Origin: Thalassotalea crassostreae
GTDB taxonomy: Bacteria > Pseudomonadota > Gammaproteobacteria > Enterobacterales > Alteromonadaceae
Reading direction: 5' to 3'
Length of the DNA stretch: 64,000 nucleotides
Assembly (NCBI RefSeq): GCF_001831495.1
Contig: NZ_CP017689.1
Span: 3,797,671 to 3,861,670 of the forward strand
Part shown: in pieces, positions 1 to 8,921 of the stretch
Position numbering within the stretch: the stretch's first letter is position 1
Layout: every line of letters begins with the position of its first letter
Notes under the pieces: model-generated
The model's database searches: none
What the model saw: only the letters and a program-made list of their open reading frames with translations
What the model was told of the DNA's origin: nothing
Made by a program: the position numbers and the translations under genes

Positions 1-245
1 TAACAATAGTATGCTTCAACAGTACCTTTAAGTTTAATCAGCATTGGCTGACCACGGCGGTCTAATGCTTTTGGTGATGCAATTTTTATCCAACCTTCGC
101 TAATACAGTACTCTTCAACATCAGTGCGTTCTTTACCGTTAAAACGGATACCAATATTGTGTTCAAAAACTTCTTTTACGTAATGTGGGCTGCGCGGATC
201 AATGGCAAGACGATCCGGTAACGTTGGTTGATTAGTGTCGCTCAT
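1..245 (-). CDS. DUF3297 family protein (stop codon cut by window edge)
   Basis: The 81-residue product starts MSDTNQPTLPDRLAIDPRSP and contains RFNGKERTDVEEYCISEGW and RRGQPMLIKLKGTVEAYY. This matches the small, highly conserved DUF3297 family of proteobacteria, whose function is unknown. The ATG lies at 245. The last two visible bases (TA) would begin the stop codon, so the gene is essentially complete at about the usual family length. No partner gene is visible because the window ends here. Confidence 0.85.
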   Translation of the reverse strand, partial: MSDTNQPTLPDRLAIDPRSPHYVKEVFEHNIGIRFNGKERTDVEEYCISEGWIKIASPKALDRRGQPMLIKLKGTVEAYYC

Positions 246-345
246 AATTATGACCTGATTTGAATTGAAAGTAGCTTATTGTAGGCAATAAAAGCTAGGC
301 ACTCAACAACGAGTGAGAGAACAACAGATAAATTTTGCTTTCGTT

Positions 346-372
346 GCCGGTCTATTTCGATCTTATACCGGC
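346..372. terminator. Hairpin between acyltransferase and DUF3297 genes
   Basis: GCCGGT and ACCGGC form a perfect 6-bp stem around a 15-nt loop, just downstream of the acyltransferase stop on the minus strand. There is no clear U-run, so this may be a weak terminator or processing hairpin. Confidence 0.35.
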
Positions 373-392
373 GCTATTGACTGCTTTGCTGT

Positions 393-1415
393 TCAACTTT
401 GGCTGCTTGAGTTCGTAGTTTTTACTCGGATAAATTGAGCAATTGGCTTTTCAAAATATCGATAGGATATGTATGCCAATAAAAGACTCACCGCTAATGA
501 CAATAACAGTTTAAGCTCGATGTTTAAATTTAGTTGATTCACTTGCATGATTACGGGTAGGTGCAACAAATAAAGCGAGTACGATATCTTGCCAATAACG
601 TCCCCTACTTTATTGGCTAATAAGATGTTGTTGTCTGGCACTAAAAATACGATACAAAAAAACACCGTACTCATAACTAACAACACTTCATAGCTTAGCC
701 ACATTTTGTGCTTGGCGTCGGTATTAACGGGGCTAAGCTCAGGGTACATCAACGGGATCAAGCATAGAACCAATACCAACCAATGTTGTTTCATATATGT
801 AGGGATGTTCAGCTTTTTATAATTCAGGCCAAACACTACGCCGACAAAAAATAGCGGCAGTGACCTGATCACATTAAACATATTATAAGGAACGCCGTAA
901 ATATCACCGTAAATTCGCGGAAAATTAGTCAAAAACAGTATTATCAGCACCGCTACAATCGCCAAATAAATATAGCCAGATCTATGATTGCTTAGTGACC
1001 AAAAGACAATAAAAATTAAATAGAACTGAACCTCTGGAGGTATTGACCACAGCACTCTATCGCCAACCATGAATAAAAAATGACCTAATAACGAGTTGAA
1101 ATCGGGAATTTGATACAGTACATCACTGCCAGCTTGAGATAAAAAATACGAGGCGAACACGATAAGCAGATAAAGCGGAACAACTCTGCCAATTCGCGCA
1201 ACTATATAATGTTTAATGTTGTCTTTGCTAAACGCTTTGTCTAAATATAAATAAGACATGAGAAAGCCGCTCAACAAGAAAAACAGCATTACGCCGTATG
1301 CGCCTGAGCCACCACCTAAAGCGCCATCAAGCCAATGAGTTACATCACTAAAGTGAGTGATGAAAACAATAAGAGCGGCAATTGCTCGCAACGAATTTAA
1401 CTTTCTAATTTCCAA
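393..1415 (-). CDS. Acyltransferase 3 family membrane protein
   Basis: The 340-residue protein has about ten hydrophobic segments. It opens with RKLNSLRAIAALIVFITHFS, the pattern of the acyltransferase-3 (OafA/NodX/YrhL) family with its conserved N-terminal His. It carries the later PEVQFYLIF element and ends with SYSLYLLHLPVIM and YFEKPIAQ. Family members move acetyl or other acyl groups onto exported sugars, lipids or peptidoglycan at the inner membrane. The substrate cannot be deduced, because no polysaccharide synthesis genes adjoin it. The ATG at 1415 gives a full-length family member. Confidence 0.85.
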   Translation of the reverse strand: MEIRKLNSLRAIAALIVFITHFSDVTHWLDGALGGGSGAYGVMLFFLLSGFLMSYLYLDKAFSKDNIKHYIVARIGRVVPLYLLIVFASYFLSQAGSDVLYQIPDFNSLLGHFLFMVGDRVLWSIPPEVQFYLIFIVFWSLSNHRSGYIYLAIVAVLIILFLTNFPRIYGDIYGVPYNMFNVIRSLPLFFVGVVFGLNYKKLNIPTYMKQHWLVLVLCLIPLMYPELSPVNTDAKHKMWLSYEVLLVMSTVFFCIVFLVPDNNILLANKVGDVIGKISYSLYLLHLPVIMQVNQLNLNIELKLLLSLAVSLLLAYISYRYFEKPIAQFIRVKTTNSSSQS

Positions 1416-1467
1416 TCTTTTTTCTACTTATTCATTGCCATTAATATACATTGGTTTGGGGACTTTT

Positions 1468-1821
1468 CTATTCATTTACAATCATATTGAAGCCACCAAA
1501 AATCATACGCCTGCCATCGAACGGCATTGGGTTAACCTCAGATGATAATCTTGGGTCTTCCATTGCTTTATTGATGCCTTCATCACGCACCTCTTTTGAC
1601 GGCCAAACAACCCAAGAAAAACAAACAACTTCATTCTCTTCGCATTTTACCGCTAACGGAAATGAAGTAACCTCACCATCGGGCACATCATCCCCCCAAC
1701 AATCTGCGACATTAAGCGCGCCGCATTCCTTAAAAACCTGAGCCGCATCAAAAGCATGTTTTACATATTGCTCTTTATTTTTTTTTGGAACAGCCAAAAC
1801 AAAACCATCTACATAATTCAT
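1468..1821 (-). CDS. DUF1428 family protein (YbaA-like)
   Basis: The 117-residue protein begins MNYVDGFVLAVPKKNKEQY and contains CWGDDVPDGEVTSFPLAV, VVCFSWVVWPSKEVRDEG and PFDGRRMIFGGF. These are the signatures of DUF1428, a dimeric ferredoxin-like-fold family including E. coli YbaA. The function is unknown. It stands alone, 127 bp from the next upstream gene. A Shine-Dalgarno AGGAGA lies just before the ATG. Confidence 0.85.
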   Translation of the reverse strand: MNYVDGFVLAVPKKNKEQYVKHAFDAAQVFKECGALNVADCWGDDVPDGEVTSFPLAVKCEENEVVCFSWVVWPSKEVRDEGINKAMEDPRLSSEVNPMPFDGRRMIFGGFNMIVNE

Positions 1822-1948
1822 TTCATTTCTCCTAGCCTTCTATTTTTCCAGAGTAAAGGTAGCTCGATTGTTAATAAAATTTATATTGCCTTATACCCTA
1901 AGTTTATTAAAATGCCATCTAGATAGAGATAAACAGCGACCATAAACA

Positions 1949-2554
1949 TTAACGCGGCTTCGCTAAAATCTCTTCCACTCGACTACGCAATTTAGGGACA
2001 AGTTCATTTGCAAACCAAGGATTGCGTGTTAGCCAAGGGTTATTTCTCGGACTTGGATGGGGTAAAGGCACTACATTAGGCCAGTATTCTTGCCACGCTA
2101 AAACATTGTCAGTTACCGAATTAACAGCGTCTGGAAGGTGATACGCTTGCGCATACTGACCAATGACTAAAGTGAGCTCAACCGCTGTTAATTGTGCCAG
2201 TAATTTTTGACGCCATGCTTTTGCACATTCTGAACGAGGAGGTAAATCTCCAGATGCCCCTTTGCCCGGATAACAAAAGCCCATAGGTAAAATGGCAACG
2301 GATTTAGGATCATAAAACTCTTCCTTAGACATACCTAACCAATCGCGTAATCGATTGCCACTGGCGTCATCAAACGGTATGCCAGATTTATGGACTTTCA
2401 ATCCAGGTGCTTGTCCGACTATCAAAATACGTGATTGACGATCGAGCTGTACCACAGGTCTTGGACCTAAGGGCAAGTATTCACTACAAATTTCACAACT
2501 TCGAACGTCACGGATTAAAGAATTAAATTGCTGTTCTACATCGATAGACTTCAA
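1949..2554 (-). CDS. Uracil-DNA glycosylase superfamily protein
   Basis: The 201-residue protein has the two active-site signatures of the UDG superfamily. One is ILIVGQAPGLKVHKSGIPFD (motif A, GQAPG, near residue 46) and the other is PLPHPSPRNNPW (motif B, HPSPRN, near residue 166). It resembles the short YcdM-like uracil-DNA glycosylase family, which often lacks a proven activity. Only two N-terminal cysteines (CEIC) are seen, fewer than the four needed for the iron-sulfur cluster of family 4 enzymes. A role in base-excision repair is likely but not certain. Confidence 0.85.
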   Translation of the reverse strand: MKSIDVEQQFNSLIRDVRSCEICSEYLPLGPRPVVQLDRQSRILIVGQAPGLKVHKSGIPFDDASGNRLRDWLGMSKEEFYDPKSVAILPMGFCYPGKGASGDLPPRSECAKAWRQKLLAQLTAVELTLVIGQYAQAYHLPDAVNSVTDNVLAWQEYWPNVVPLPHPSPRNNPWLTRNPWFANELVPKLRSRVEEILAKPR

Positions 2555-2621
2555 AAATTCCCCTCATATAGGTATATGTTTGCTAGCGATACTTATTATC
2601 GATGCCTCTTGGCGATACCTC

Positions 2622-3098
2622 TCATCGATATTGGGCGGCAGTAATAAACTCACTAAACGCTTCGCACCAAACAATGACAGTATTAAATTTTGATAAATCG
2701 ATACTTTGATCGACAGGCACCATAAAATTATCAAAAGTTTTAACGTCACCAACGAGTGTCATTTGAGTTTTTAGTTGTTCAAACTCTGCTTCTGTTTCGA
2801 CAAACTCAGGCGACAAATAAAGTTTGTACTCAGGACCTGGAGCAAGTTCGCCTAAAAGGGTTATATAATGTTGACTAAGCGATACTTTGCCTTCGCCCCA
2901 ATGAAGTGTATCGCTACCTTTTAACTCGCGTACAAACTCAGTTTGATAGTCAGCTTCACTGACAACCGCATTTATTTCTAAAGCGCTTGGGGCTGGCGGT
3001 GCAGCAAGTATCGGTAATACATAAATGCCGATAACAAAGCCTACGGCCAACATAGAAATATGGGTGAAAGATAACAATATAATTTTCTGAATTTTCAT
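2622..3098 (-). CDS. DM13 domain protein, membrane anchored
   Basis: One N-terminal transmembrane or signal segment (about residues 5-32) is followed by a DM13-like domain. That domain runs from LKGSDTLHWGEGKVSLSQ through LGELAPGPEYKLYLSP to KFNTVIVWCEAFSEFITAAQ. DM13 domains are extracytoplasmic beta-sandwiches with a conserved Cys (here in VIVWCEAF) and are proposed to act in redox or haem-linked electron transfer. The gene lies 22 bp from the methyltransferase gene upstream and may be co-transcribed with it, though the two have no obvious functional link. Confidence 0.8.
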   Translation of the reverse strand: MKIQKIILLSFTHISMLAVGFVIGIYVLPILAAPPAPSALEINAVVSEADYQTEFVRELKGSDTLHWGEGKVSLSQHYITLLGELAPGPEYKLYLSPEFVETEAEFEQLKTQMTLVGDVKTFDNFMVPVDQSIDLSKFNTVIVWCEAFSEFITAAQYR

Positions 3099-3120
3099 TT
3101 TTCGTGCCTGTTAACTTATT

Positions 3121-3918
3121 TTATTGTTTATTTTGTTTCACTGACAAACCTGTTTTGCGCGCTTTAATTGTATAAATCAATGGCACTTGTTGTCCTTTAG
3201 ATATCATTTCAAAGCCAAGTTCTGGCACATGTTTTAGGCCTTCAAAACAATCATATGGACTGTATGGATATTCGTTAAATAATTCAATATTTAGTCCAAC
3301 AGATATAAGCGCATTAACAACCTCACTGATTGAATGTGCCCATGTAACCACAGTTGATGTTTCACCGTCGCAGTTTTCAGTATAGGTACCTTCTTCTTCT
3401 ACATCAGGATCAACTTGAGGAAAATAAGAATAGCCACTGAGCAGATCGTTAAATGGGTGAAACTCAACCAGATGAAACTCTCCACCGATAGAAAGTGAAT
3501 CTTCAATTAACTGTGCCCAGCGTGTTAAGTCTGGCAACCAACAAAGAACGCCGTAAGAGGTATAGACGATGTCAAATTGTTCACTATTGTGAGCACCAAA
3601 GTTATAGATATCATCAGCTATAAACTTCGCATCTAAACCGAGATCCAAGTTAAGTTGTTTGGCTTGCGCTATTGCTGCTGTGGATAAATCAACGCCGGTA
3701 ACCTTAGCGCCCAATCTCGCCCAAGATAGGGTATCTTGGCCAAAATGACACTGTAGATGCAAAAGACTTTTTCTATCGACATTGCCTAGCTGTTCGAGCT
3801 CAATTTTATTCAACGACGACTTGCCATTTTTGAATGCTTTCACATCATAGAATTTAGAATCGACATGAACCTTAGTGCGTTTATTCCACGCTTCTTTATT
3901 GATGTTTATGTAATCCAT
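3121..3918 (-). CDS. Class I SAM-dependent methyltransferase
   Basis: About 265 residues with a Rossmann methyltransferase core. LLHLQCHFGQDTLSWARLGAKVTGVDLS is motif I plus the acidic loop, seen with a Gln-Cys-His variant of the usual glycine-rich loop. It is followed by DIVYTSYGVLCWLPDLTRWA. This LHLQCHFG pattern is typical of a proteobacterial small-molecule methyltransferase family of unknown substrate. The ATG at 3918 is preferred. A TTG three codons upstream also lies in frame and sits closer to AGAAGG. Confidence 0.8.
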   Translation of the reverse strand: MDYININKEAWNKRTKVHVDSKFYDVKAFKNGKSSLNKIELEQLGNVDRKSLLHLQCHFGQDTLSWARLGAKVTGVDLSTAAIAQAKQLNLDLGLDAKFIADDIYNFGAHNSEQFDIVYTSYGVLCWLPDLTRWAQLIEDSLSIGGEFHLVEFHPFNDLLSGYSYFPQVDPDVEEEGTYTENCDGETSTVVTWAHSISEVVNALISVGLNIELFNEYPYSPYDCFEGLKHVPELGFEMISKGQQVPLIYTIKARKTGLSVKQNKQ

Positions 3919-3967
3919 ACTGTGCAAATGCCTTCTAGCCTTCGATAATAACCGTTAGCTTCATTGT

Positions 3968-4480
3968 TTATTGTGTAAAAGCCTTACTTTCGTCAACGAC
4001 ACAACTGTCGACCACGATCGGCTCATTCACTCTGCTCGTCAACCAGCACTCGTCATAAATTGAACAATAACAAAGCTCTATATCAATCGACTTATCTGCT
4101 GTTAGATATGCTTCAATATTTTCGCCACGATAAGAAATTGGATTGATAATATTTTGCGGTGACAGTATTTTGGTGCTTATGTGTGATTGCGAATAGTTTC
4201 CCAGTTTAGGCACTTCAGACCAGGTCTTTATCGCTTTAGAATTATATTCGACAACGGCATATTTTATTAAAGCAGGGCCATTTCCACTGTTGGTTACGCC
4301 ATATTCAAATTTGTCACCACTGAAGCTTCGATAAATTTCAACCCTAGGCCACACTGAAGCGCGTGCATAAGAGCGATCAATGTAGGCTGAATATATTCCG
4401 ACTATCGCTGTTACGATGCTAATTAATAATGCCGAAAGTGCGACGATCATTTCCGGTTTTTGATACCAATTATTATTCAT
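3968..4480 (-). CDS. Hypothetical membrane-anchored protein
   Basis: The 170-residue protein has one N-terminal transmembrane helix (about residues 10-32). It is followed by a short ASVWPRVEIYRSFSG stretch and a soluble domain containing YGVTNSGNGPALIKYAVVEYN. Four cysteines in the C-terminal third (CYC...C...C) could form disulfides. The pattern recalls bacterial proteins with an N-terminal helix and an immunoglobulin-like soluble part, but I do not recognise a family. It is isolated on both sides by short gaps. Confidence 0.7.
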   Translation of the reverse strand: MNNNWYQKPEMIVALSALLISIVTAIVGIYSAYIDRSYARASVWPRVEIYRSFSGDKFEYGVTNSGNGPALIKYAVVEYNSKAIKTWSEVPKLGNYSQSHISTKILSPQNIINPISYRGENIEAYLTADKSIDIELCYCSIYDECWLTSRVNEPIVVDSCVVDESKAFTQ

Positions 4481-4541
4481 ATTTGACCTGTTAACTAATT
4501 ATTTGCAGTCGATTAAAATAGATGTCTCAATAAAGAATAAT

Positions 4542-5129
4542 TTACACTCTGTTATCGAACAAGGTTTTCACTTTGACTATCGTTTTTTTTCCATTAAAGA
4601 ATGGCGATGGATTATTTCTTTTACCCAACAACCCCTTAAGCATAAACCCTATGACTTTAGGCATAAAGGAAAGTGGGAACCTTGGGTGTGCATCACTGGG
4701 CATATCGCCAATGGAATACTTACCAAACGCTTTAACTGTAACAGGCCCTAACACTTCAAATTTTTCTTGTTCGTCTTTAAACTTCATCAGCTTAACTGAT
4801 ATACCTACAAATGGAATTGTGGCTGTGGACAATGTATTAGCAATTGGCATATTGCAGCAGGCAGTATGCCATCGATATATGCCTTTTTCTTGCAACTGCA
4901 CGCCTCCAATGAGGTCATGACCTTGAGTAATTCTCAAGTATTGAGGATAAGTTTGAAACAGTTCAGAACCACCATGTTGATCCAAAATCATTTCTTTATT
5001 ATTTAAATACGAGGCAAATTCCTGGCAATCACAACACAAACAATGAACATGAAAAAACGAACGCTTTACGACGGTTAACTCTCCCTTTACCTTAGAGCAT
5101 GCGCATTCTAATTTAACTAGTTTTGACAC
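4542..5129 (-). CDS. DUF6151/GFA-like zinc-site protein
   Basis: The 195-residue protein has paired cysteine motifs near the N terminus, CACSKVKGEL and HCLCCDCQEF. A WHTACCNMPIAN site follows near residue 90. These imitate the zinc sites of the GFA/CENP-V fold and match the family annotated DUF6151. No catalytic role is established. Translation most likely begins at GTG 5129, because AAGGA lies 6 nt upstream of it. A canonical GFA protein is encoded at 11.1-11.5 kb. Confidence 0.75.
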   Translation of the reverse strand: MSKLVKLECACSKVKGELTVVKRSFFHVHCLCCDCQEFASYLNNKEMILDQHGGSELFQTYPQYLRITQGHDLIGGVQLQEKGIYRWHTACCNMPIANTLSTATIPFVGISVKLMKFKDEQEKFEVLGPVTVKAFGKYSIGDMPSDAHPRFPLSFMPKVIGFMLKGLLGKRNNPSPFFNGKKTIVKVKTLFDNRV

Positions 5130-5232
5130 TTTAATTCCTTAATAAAAGTTCTGGTAAGCAAAGCTTTGTCTTTCTGTAGCAATTATCCTACTCACAAAAC
5201 ATACCATTAGAAAGCTAATATTTCATTACTCG

Positions 5233-6195
5233 CTATTGAGTAAACCAGCGAGCAACATTGGATAGTAATCTTTGCATGCCGCTCAGTGGCTTGAGTGTGA
5301 AATCATCAAATACTATTTCAGCAGGTTCAACCATTGTTTTTAGTCTAGTGTTAAGGATTGGTAACACGTCAGCACTTAAGTCAAGGCTCGCTTCATTAGG
5401 CTGATAAGTAGTTCCAATGGGGAAGTAAGCATTTGAAGAATTTTGTTTTTCTATGTGCGCTCCCATGATGGCTGATACTTCATGGTTGTTGGCAAACTCG
5501 GTTAAACGGCTAATACTAGTTCGATATGCTTGCCAGTCCTTTACGTAGATATAACCGGGGTATAGCGTATCGCCAGTGATTAACCACTTACTGTGGTGAT
5601 CATAAATGCTTATTGCTTCTTCTTGGTGTCCCGGAGTCGGAATTACGGTGATTTCTCTTGTTCCAAGGTCAATTGTTTTTTCTCCATTAGGCCATTCTTG
5701 GAAGCCCCAAAACGATTTAACATTGGTCGCAGATGTGTCAATTATTTCGACGTTATCATGGCCTTCAAAATACACATCCCCTTCATAATGATCGCTGTGG
5801 CTATGTGAATGAACGACAAGTATTGATTTCATTGCTAATTGGCCTTTGCCAATTACCCGCTCTATTTGAGCGTATAATGAATACTCTGGCTTTCCGCTTA
5901 ACGCGCCCGTATCGACGACTAATATTTTCTTTTCTCCAATCAAAACATAACTAAAAGGCGCCTCAAAAGTAGCACATTTATTTTGTCGAATAATAAAGCT
6001 GGTCGCATCATGCTGATAAACATCATATAAAGGGTCTTGATTGGTATCGCAATTCTTCGAACCATGGATCCACTCAGTTTTTGTAATAACTGAATTGCGT
6101 TCACCTGTTAACTCGGTTGATTGTGCATTGACCGTTACATGGCTACTGCATGAGAGAACAAGAAAAAGAGAAATGGCGAGGGTAAAAAATTTCAT
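5233..6195 (-). CDS. Secreted MBL-fold metallo-hydrolase
   Basis: The 320-residue protein has an N-terminal signal that may be a lipoprotein signal (SLFLVLSCSS). The metallo-beta-lactamase fold signature HSHSHSDHYEGD supplies HxHxDH. Further metal ligands are in IPTPGHQEEAI (His) and ITGDTLYPG (Asp). The HxHxDH arrangement with a bridging Asp fits the general hydrolase branch rather than a subclass B1 beta-lactamase. The substrate is unknown. It lies 11 bp downstream of the DUF1287 gene, so the two may form an operon. Confidence 0.85.
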   Translation of the reverse strand: MKFFTLAISLFLVLSCSSHVTVNAQSTELTGERNSVITKTEWIHGSKNCDTNQDPLYDVYQHDATSFIIRQNKCATFEAPFSYVLIGEKKILVVDTGALSGKPEYSLYAQIERVIGKGQLAMKSILVVHSHSHSDHYEGDVYFEGHDNVEIIDTSATNVKSFWGFQEWPNGEKTIDLGTREITVIPTPGHQEEAISIYDHHSKWLITGDTLYPGYIYVKDWQAYRTSISRLTEFANNHEVSAIMGAHIEKQNSSNAYFPIGTTYQPNEASLDLSADVLPILNTRLKTMVEPAEIVFDDFTLKPLSGMQRLLSNVARWFTQ

Positions 6196-6206
6196 ATACT
6201 ATCCGT

Positions 6207-6815
6207 TTAACCTTTGTTAATTGCTTTTTTATATTTCATTGGTACAAACCGATAATGTCCGGTAATTTTATAATCAAAAATCATATCTTCCAGCATAGGA
6301 CCTGAGCCAATATTATGTACAATTAAGGGATTGCCAGTTAGCGCACTCTTTTTGCCAGTGACCATACCTATATGAGGCAAGTTTCCAGGCAGCATCCAAG
6401 TGATAATATCACCTACTTTATAATCAGATTTATTTTGACTAATCACTAACTCTTCACCATGTCTCTTAAAAAACACTTGCAGATTAGGTACGCGGCGGTG
6501 ATCGATATTTTTGTCAGTAGAGTTCAATCCCCAAATTCTATTTGATGGGTATAAGCTAAAGTTTTTAGCCATATCTTCATGAACTAGTTTTTGTAAATCG
6601 GTGCCAATCGTACGATAAGCTCTAATTACAACATCAGTGCATACGCCAATATTTTCAGGCACATCGCCATTGGGGTATGAAATAGAAATATAAGCGCCAT
6701 TATAAGTCAAATCATGGGTTGTTCTTTCAATTAGGCTAGCTGAAATATCCTTGTCAAAATTAGTAGCACTTGCTGCAAACACGCAAAAATAAAATATTAA
6801 TATTAGGTTACGCAC
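6207..6815 (-). CDS. DUF1287 family secreted protein (YijF-like)
   Basis: The 202-residue protein has a signal peptide (residues 1-18). It carries the DUF1287 core: YPNGDVPENIGVCTDVVIRAYR (Cys-centred), HRRVPNLQVFFKRHG, YKVGDIITWMLPGNLPHIGMV and HNIGSGPMLEDMIFDYKI. The Cys and His arrangement resembles NlpC/P60-type cysteine amidases, so a cell-wall amidase role is plausible but unproven. The length matches E. coli YijF. It appears to be the first gene of a two-gene unit with the MBL-fold gene. Confidence 0.85.
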   Translation of the reverse strand: MRNLILIFYFCVFAASATNFDKDISASLIERTTHDLTYNGAYISISYPNGDVPENIGVCTDVVIRAYRTIGTDLQKLVHEDMAKNFSLYPSNRIWGLNSTDKNIDHRRVPNLQVFFKRHGEELVISQNKSDYKVGDIITWMLPGNLPHIGMVTGKKSALTGNPLIVHNIGSGPMLEDMIFDYKITGHYRFVPMKYKKAINKG

Positions 6816-6939
6816 TGGCTATCCTTAGAAAATAATACTTTTAGAAAGGTAAATGAAAGTTACCAGTTTGTTAGTGTTTTTACAGAGTTATAAACGTTGT
6901 TATCTGTAATATTTAAACCACAATACAAACGGCATCGAA

Positions 6940-7305
6940 TTAATTATCTGATTTATTTAATAAAACTAAGCTTAACCCGATTAAAGGTATATTAGTAGTT
7001 ACCGGATTAAAAGCCTCAATTAATAGTTGTGGCTGAAGAATAGCGACAAAAAGCAATAACCCTGATAAGGCTGCAATATTTAATAGAACAATACTTCGAC
7101 TTTTGTAAAAAATGAGAAAGATAATGCCAAAAATAACCTCACCGATGCCTGCAGTCTTGGTAATCATGTATGAGATTTGCTCTGAAAAACCGAGGCTTGC
7201 TGTTAATGCTTTTTCAAGAGGTGCAACATGAACTAATTTAGGGAAAATACCATGATAGAGCCAGCTAACTCCGATTATATACCTTGCGACTTGGGTTAAC
7301 GACAC
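6940..7305 (-). CDS. DoxX-like integral membrane protein
   Basis: About 121 residues with four hydrophobic segments and the DoxX-like pattern YIIGVSWLYHGIFPKL near the start, followed by GIGEVIFGIIFL. DoxX family proteins are small membrane proteins of mixed function, some linked to redox or thiosulfate metabolism. GTG at 7305 is the favoured start because AGGAAA lies about 7 nt upstream. The TTG two codons earlier is too close to it. Confidence 0.75.
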   Translation of the reverse strand: MSLTQVARYIIGVSWLYHGIFPKLVHVAPLEKALTASLGFSEQISYMITKTAGIGEVIFGIIFLIFYKSRSIVLLNIAALSGLLLFVAILQPQLLIEAFNPVTTNIPLIGLSLVLLNKSDN

Positions 7306-7419
7306 GCTCAATTTCCTTATTAAGTATCTTCTATTTCAGTTAAAGTAATTTTCATAATTTCTGTTGAATGAAGAATATGCCTAAGTTTTAATACCAAGCT
7401 TATAATTCTAGTTTAGCAC

Positions 7420-8322
7420 CTAGAAACTCGGCCTTAGATCTTCAATCACTTGTGTACTCACCCAATAAAGGTTTGATAAACCACCTTCTTCATTGTAGCG
7501 ACTAAAAAACAAATACTTACCATCAGGAGTGACGCTAGGAACTGTTTCTCCAAATTTTGAATTTACTGCTTCGCCAAGGTTTATTGGTTTTGACCAAGTA
7601 CCATCTTGGTTCTTAAAGTACACATAAATGTCTTTATCTTTTCTATTTTTGTCTTCTTGGTTGCGAGCATCGACCAATAAGTAATCTTGAGATGGCGATA
7701 TAAATCCGTGAACACCAAATTCAATACCAACTTCCTCTACTTGCGGATATTTACCATTTTTGAATGCCGCAAAGTATGTCTTAGATTTAAAGATATCGGT
7801 ATAGAAAAGATCACCATTTTTGGCAAGTACAGCATTAAATACTTCTTCTTCGTTAATTGGCGAGTCTAGTTTTCTTGCTTCACCCCAGCCATTATTAACA
7901 CGCTGAGCAACCCAAATTTTAGTATCGGTAAAATCAGGGTTATAGGCGGTAAAATATAACTCTTTACCATCAAGACTTAAAAAAGGTTCCATTTCCCCTG
8001 CTTTTCTACCTTTGGTAAAATTCGCTTTTTGAATCGGTTGCCATTTATTAGCTTTGAGTTTTGAAAAGTAGATATTCGCGGTTTCGCCTTCTTGCTGAAC
8101 TGAAAAATACATTTCATTTAAAGCAGGCGAAAAGCTGATGCCGTATTCGTATCTACCATTAATTGAAACAATATCTTTTGCAAAAATTTCAGCCGTTAAG
8201 CCAGGTTCCTGTTGACCAAAGTAATCTCCTTGTAAGATCGGAAACTCATCTCCACTATAGCTTTTTGCTGTAAACATCAGAGTAGAAAACAGCATACTAA
8301 ACGCAATCAAGTTGAACTTCAT
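7420..8322 (-). CDS. Secreted PD40/TolB-like beta-propeller protein
   Basis: A 300-residue protein with a signal peptide (residues 1-23). It has repeated WD40-like (PD40) blades, for example YGISFSPALNEMYFSVQ, MEPFLSLDGKELYFTAY, HGFISPSQDYLLVDARN and VPSVTPDGKYLFFSRY. These form a periplasmic or surface beta-propeller as in TolB. The blades suggest a binding role. No enzyme domain is seen. GGTAAATA precedes the ATG. It is not in an obvious operon. Confidence 0.8.
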   Translation of the reverse strand: MKFNLIAFSMLFSTLMFTAKSYSGDEFPILQGDYFGQQEPGLTAEIFAKDIVSINGRYEYGISFSPALNEMYFSVQQEGETANIYFSKLKANKWQPIQKANFTKGRKAGEMEPFLSLDGKELYFTAYNPDFTDTKIWVAQRVNNGWGEARKLDSPINEEEVFNAVLAKNGDLFYTDIFKSKTYFAAFKNGKYPQVEEVGIEFGVHGFISPSQDYLLVDARNQEDKNRKDKDIYVYFKNQDGTWSKPINLGEAVNSKFGETVPSVTPDGKYLFFSRYNEEGGLSNLYWVSTQVIEDLRPSF

Positions 8323-8396
8323 TATTTACCTTTTTCGTAACTTTGAAATCATTGAGTTAGTTAATTAATCTAACATAGATAAAGTGTTAATAAAGC

Positions 8397-8819
8397 TTAT
8401 GATATTTCTTGCACCATATATAAGAATCTTTCATCCTCACTAGACACTAAGAACCCTTCTCTAATATAAAGATGCTGTGCAGGACTGATTTTAAAAACCC
8501 GCAACCTTAGGTTCGTTGCGTCTAAATTTCGTGCCAGTTGCATTGATTGCGACAGTGCTTTGGCGCCTAATCCTTGATTTTGAAATGGCTCTGCTATTTG
8601 AAGGTCTCTTAAATAGCAACCTTGATCATCAAACGATAACCGTATCGCACCGATAAGCTCATCATTGTATAGAATATCCCAATTATCTAGCCCTTGAATT
8701 TGCTCCAAAATTTTAGGTTGTTCCCAATCTACTGAGTAATGCTCATAATAAGAGCGCATATTCTGATAGGTAATTTCTGCTGATTTGGATAAATCATCAG
8801 TTGGTCGATATGAGATCAA
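8397..8819 (-). CDS. GNAT family acetyltransferase
   Basis: The 140-residue protein has the GNAT acetyl-CoA site GLGAKALSQSMQLARN, preceded by GCYLRDLQIAEPFQNQ. The C-terminal HLYIREGF element is also typical. The substrate is unknown. The start is TTG at 8819, which is decided by an excellent GGAGGA sequence about 7 nt upstream. No ATG is present at that position. Confidence 0.85.
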   Translation of the reverse strand: MISYRPTDDLSKSAEITYQNMRSYYEHYSVDWEQPKILEQIQGLDNWDILYNDELIGAIRLSFDDQGCYLRDLQIAEPFQNQGLGAKALSQSMQLARNLDATNLRLRVFKISPAQHLYIREGFLVSSEDERFLYMVQEIS

Positions 8820-8898
8820 AATTATCCTCCTTGTGCATGGTATATCGGCTTAAATAGCTTAATTCAAAAAATATAATTATGAATCAACTGTTTTGTTC

Positions 8899-8921
8899 GC
8901 TAACTTAGTGGCTTGTTATGT
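8899..8921 (-). repeat. Vestigial attC 3' half-site
   Basis: The MBOAT-like stop codon sits in an ACATAAC box followed by AAGCCACTAAG on the minus strand. This matches the start of intact attC sites at 28.8-29.3 kb (TTAACAAGCCATTCAAG). No opposite half can be found, so this looks like the decayed end of an integron cassette. Confidence 0.45.

Noticed and set aside
3099..4541. CCTGTTAAC sequences near 3108 and 4488 as attC remnants
   Set aside because: Only one short box is present in each case and gaps are too small for an attC; likely coincidence.
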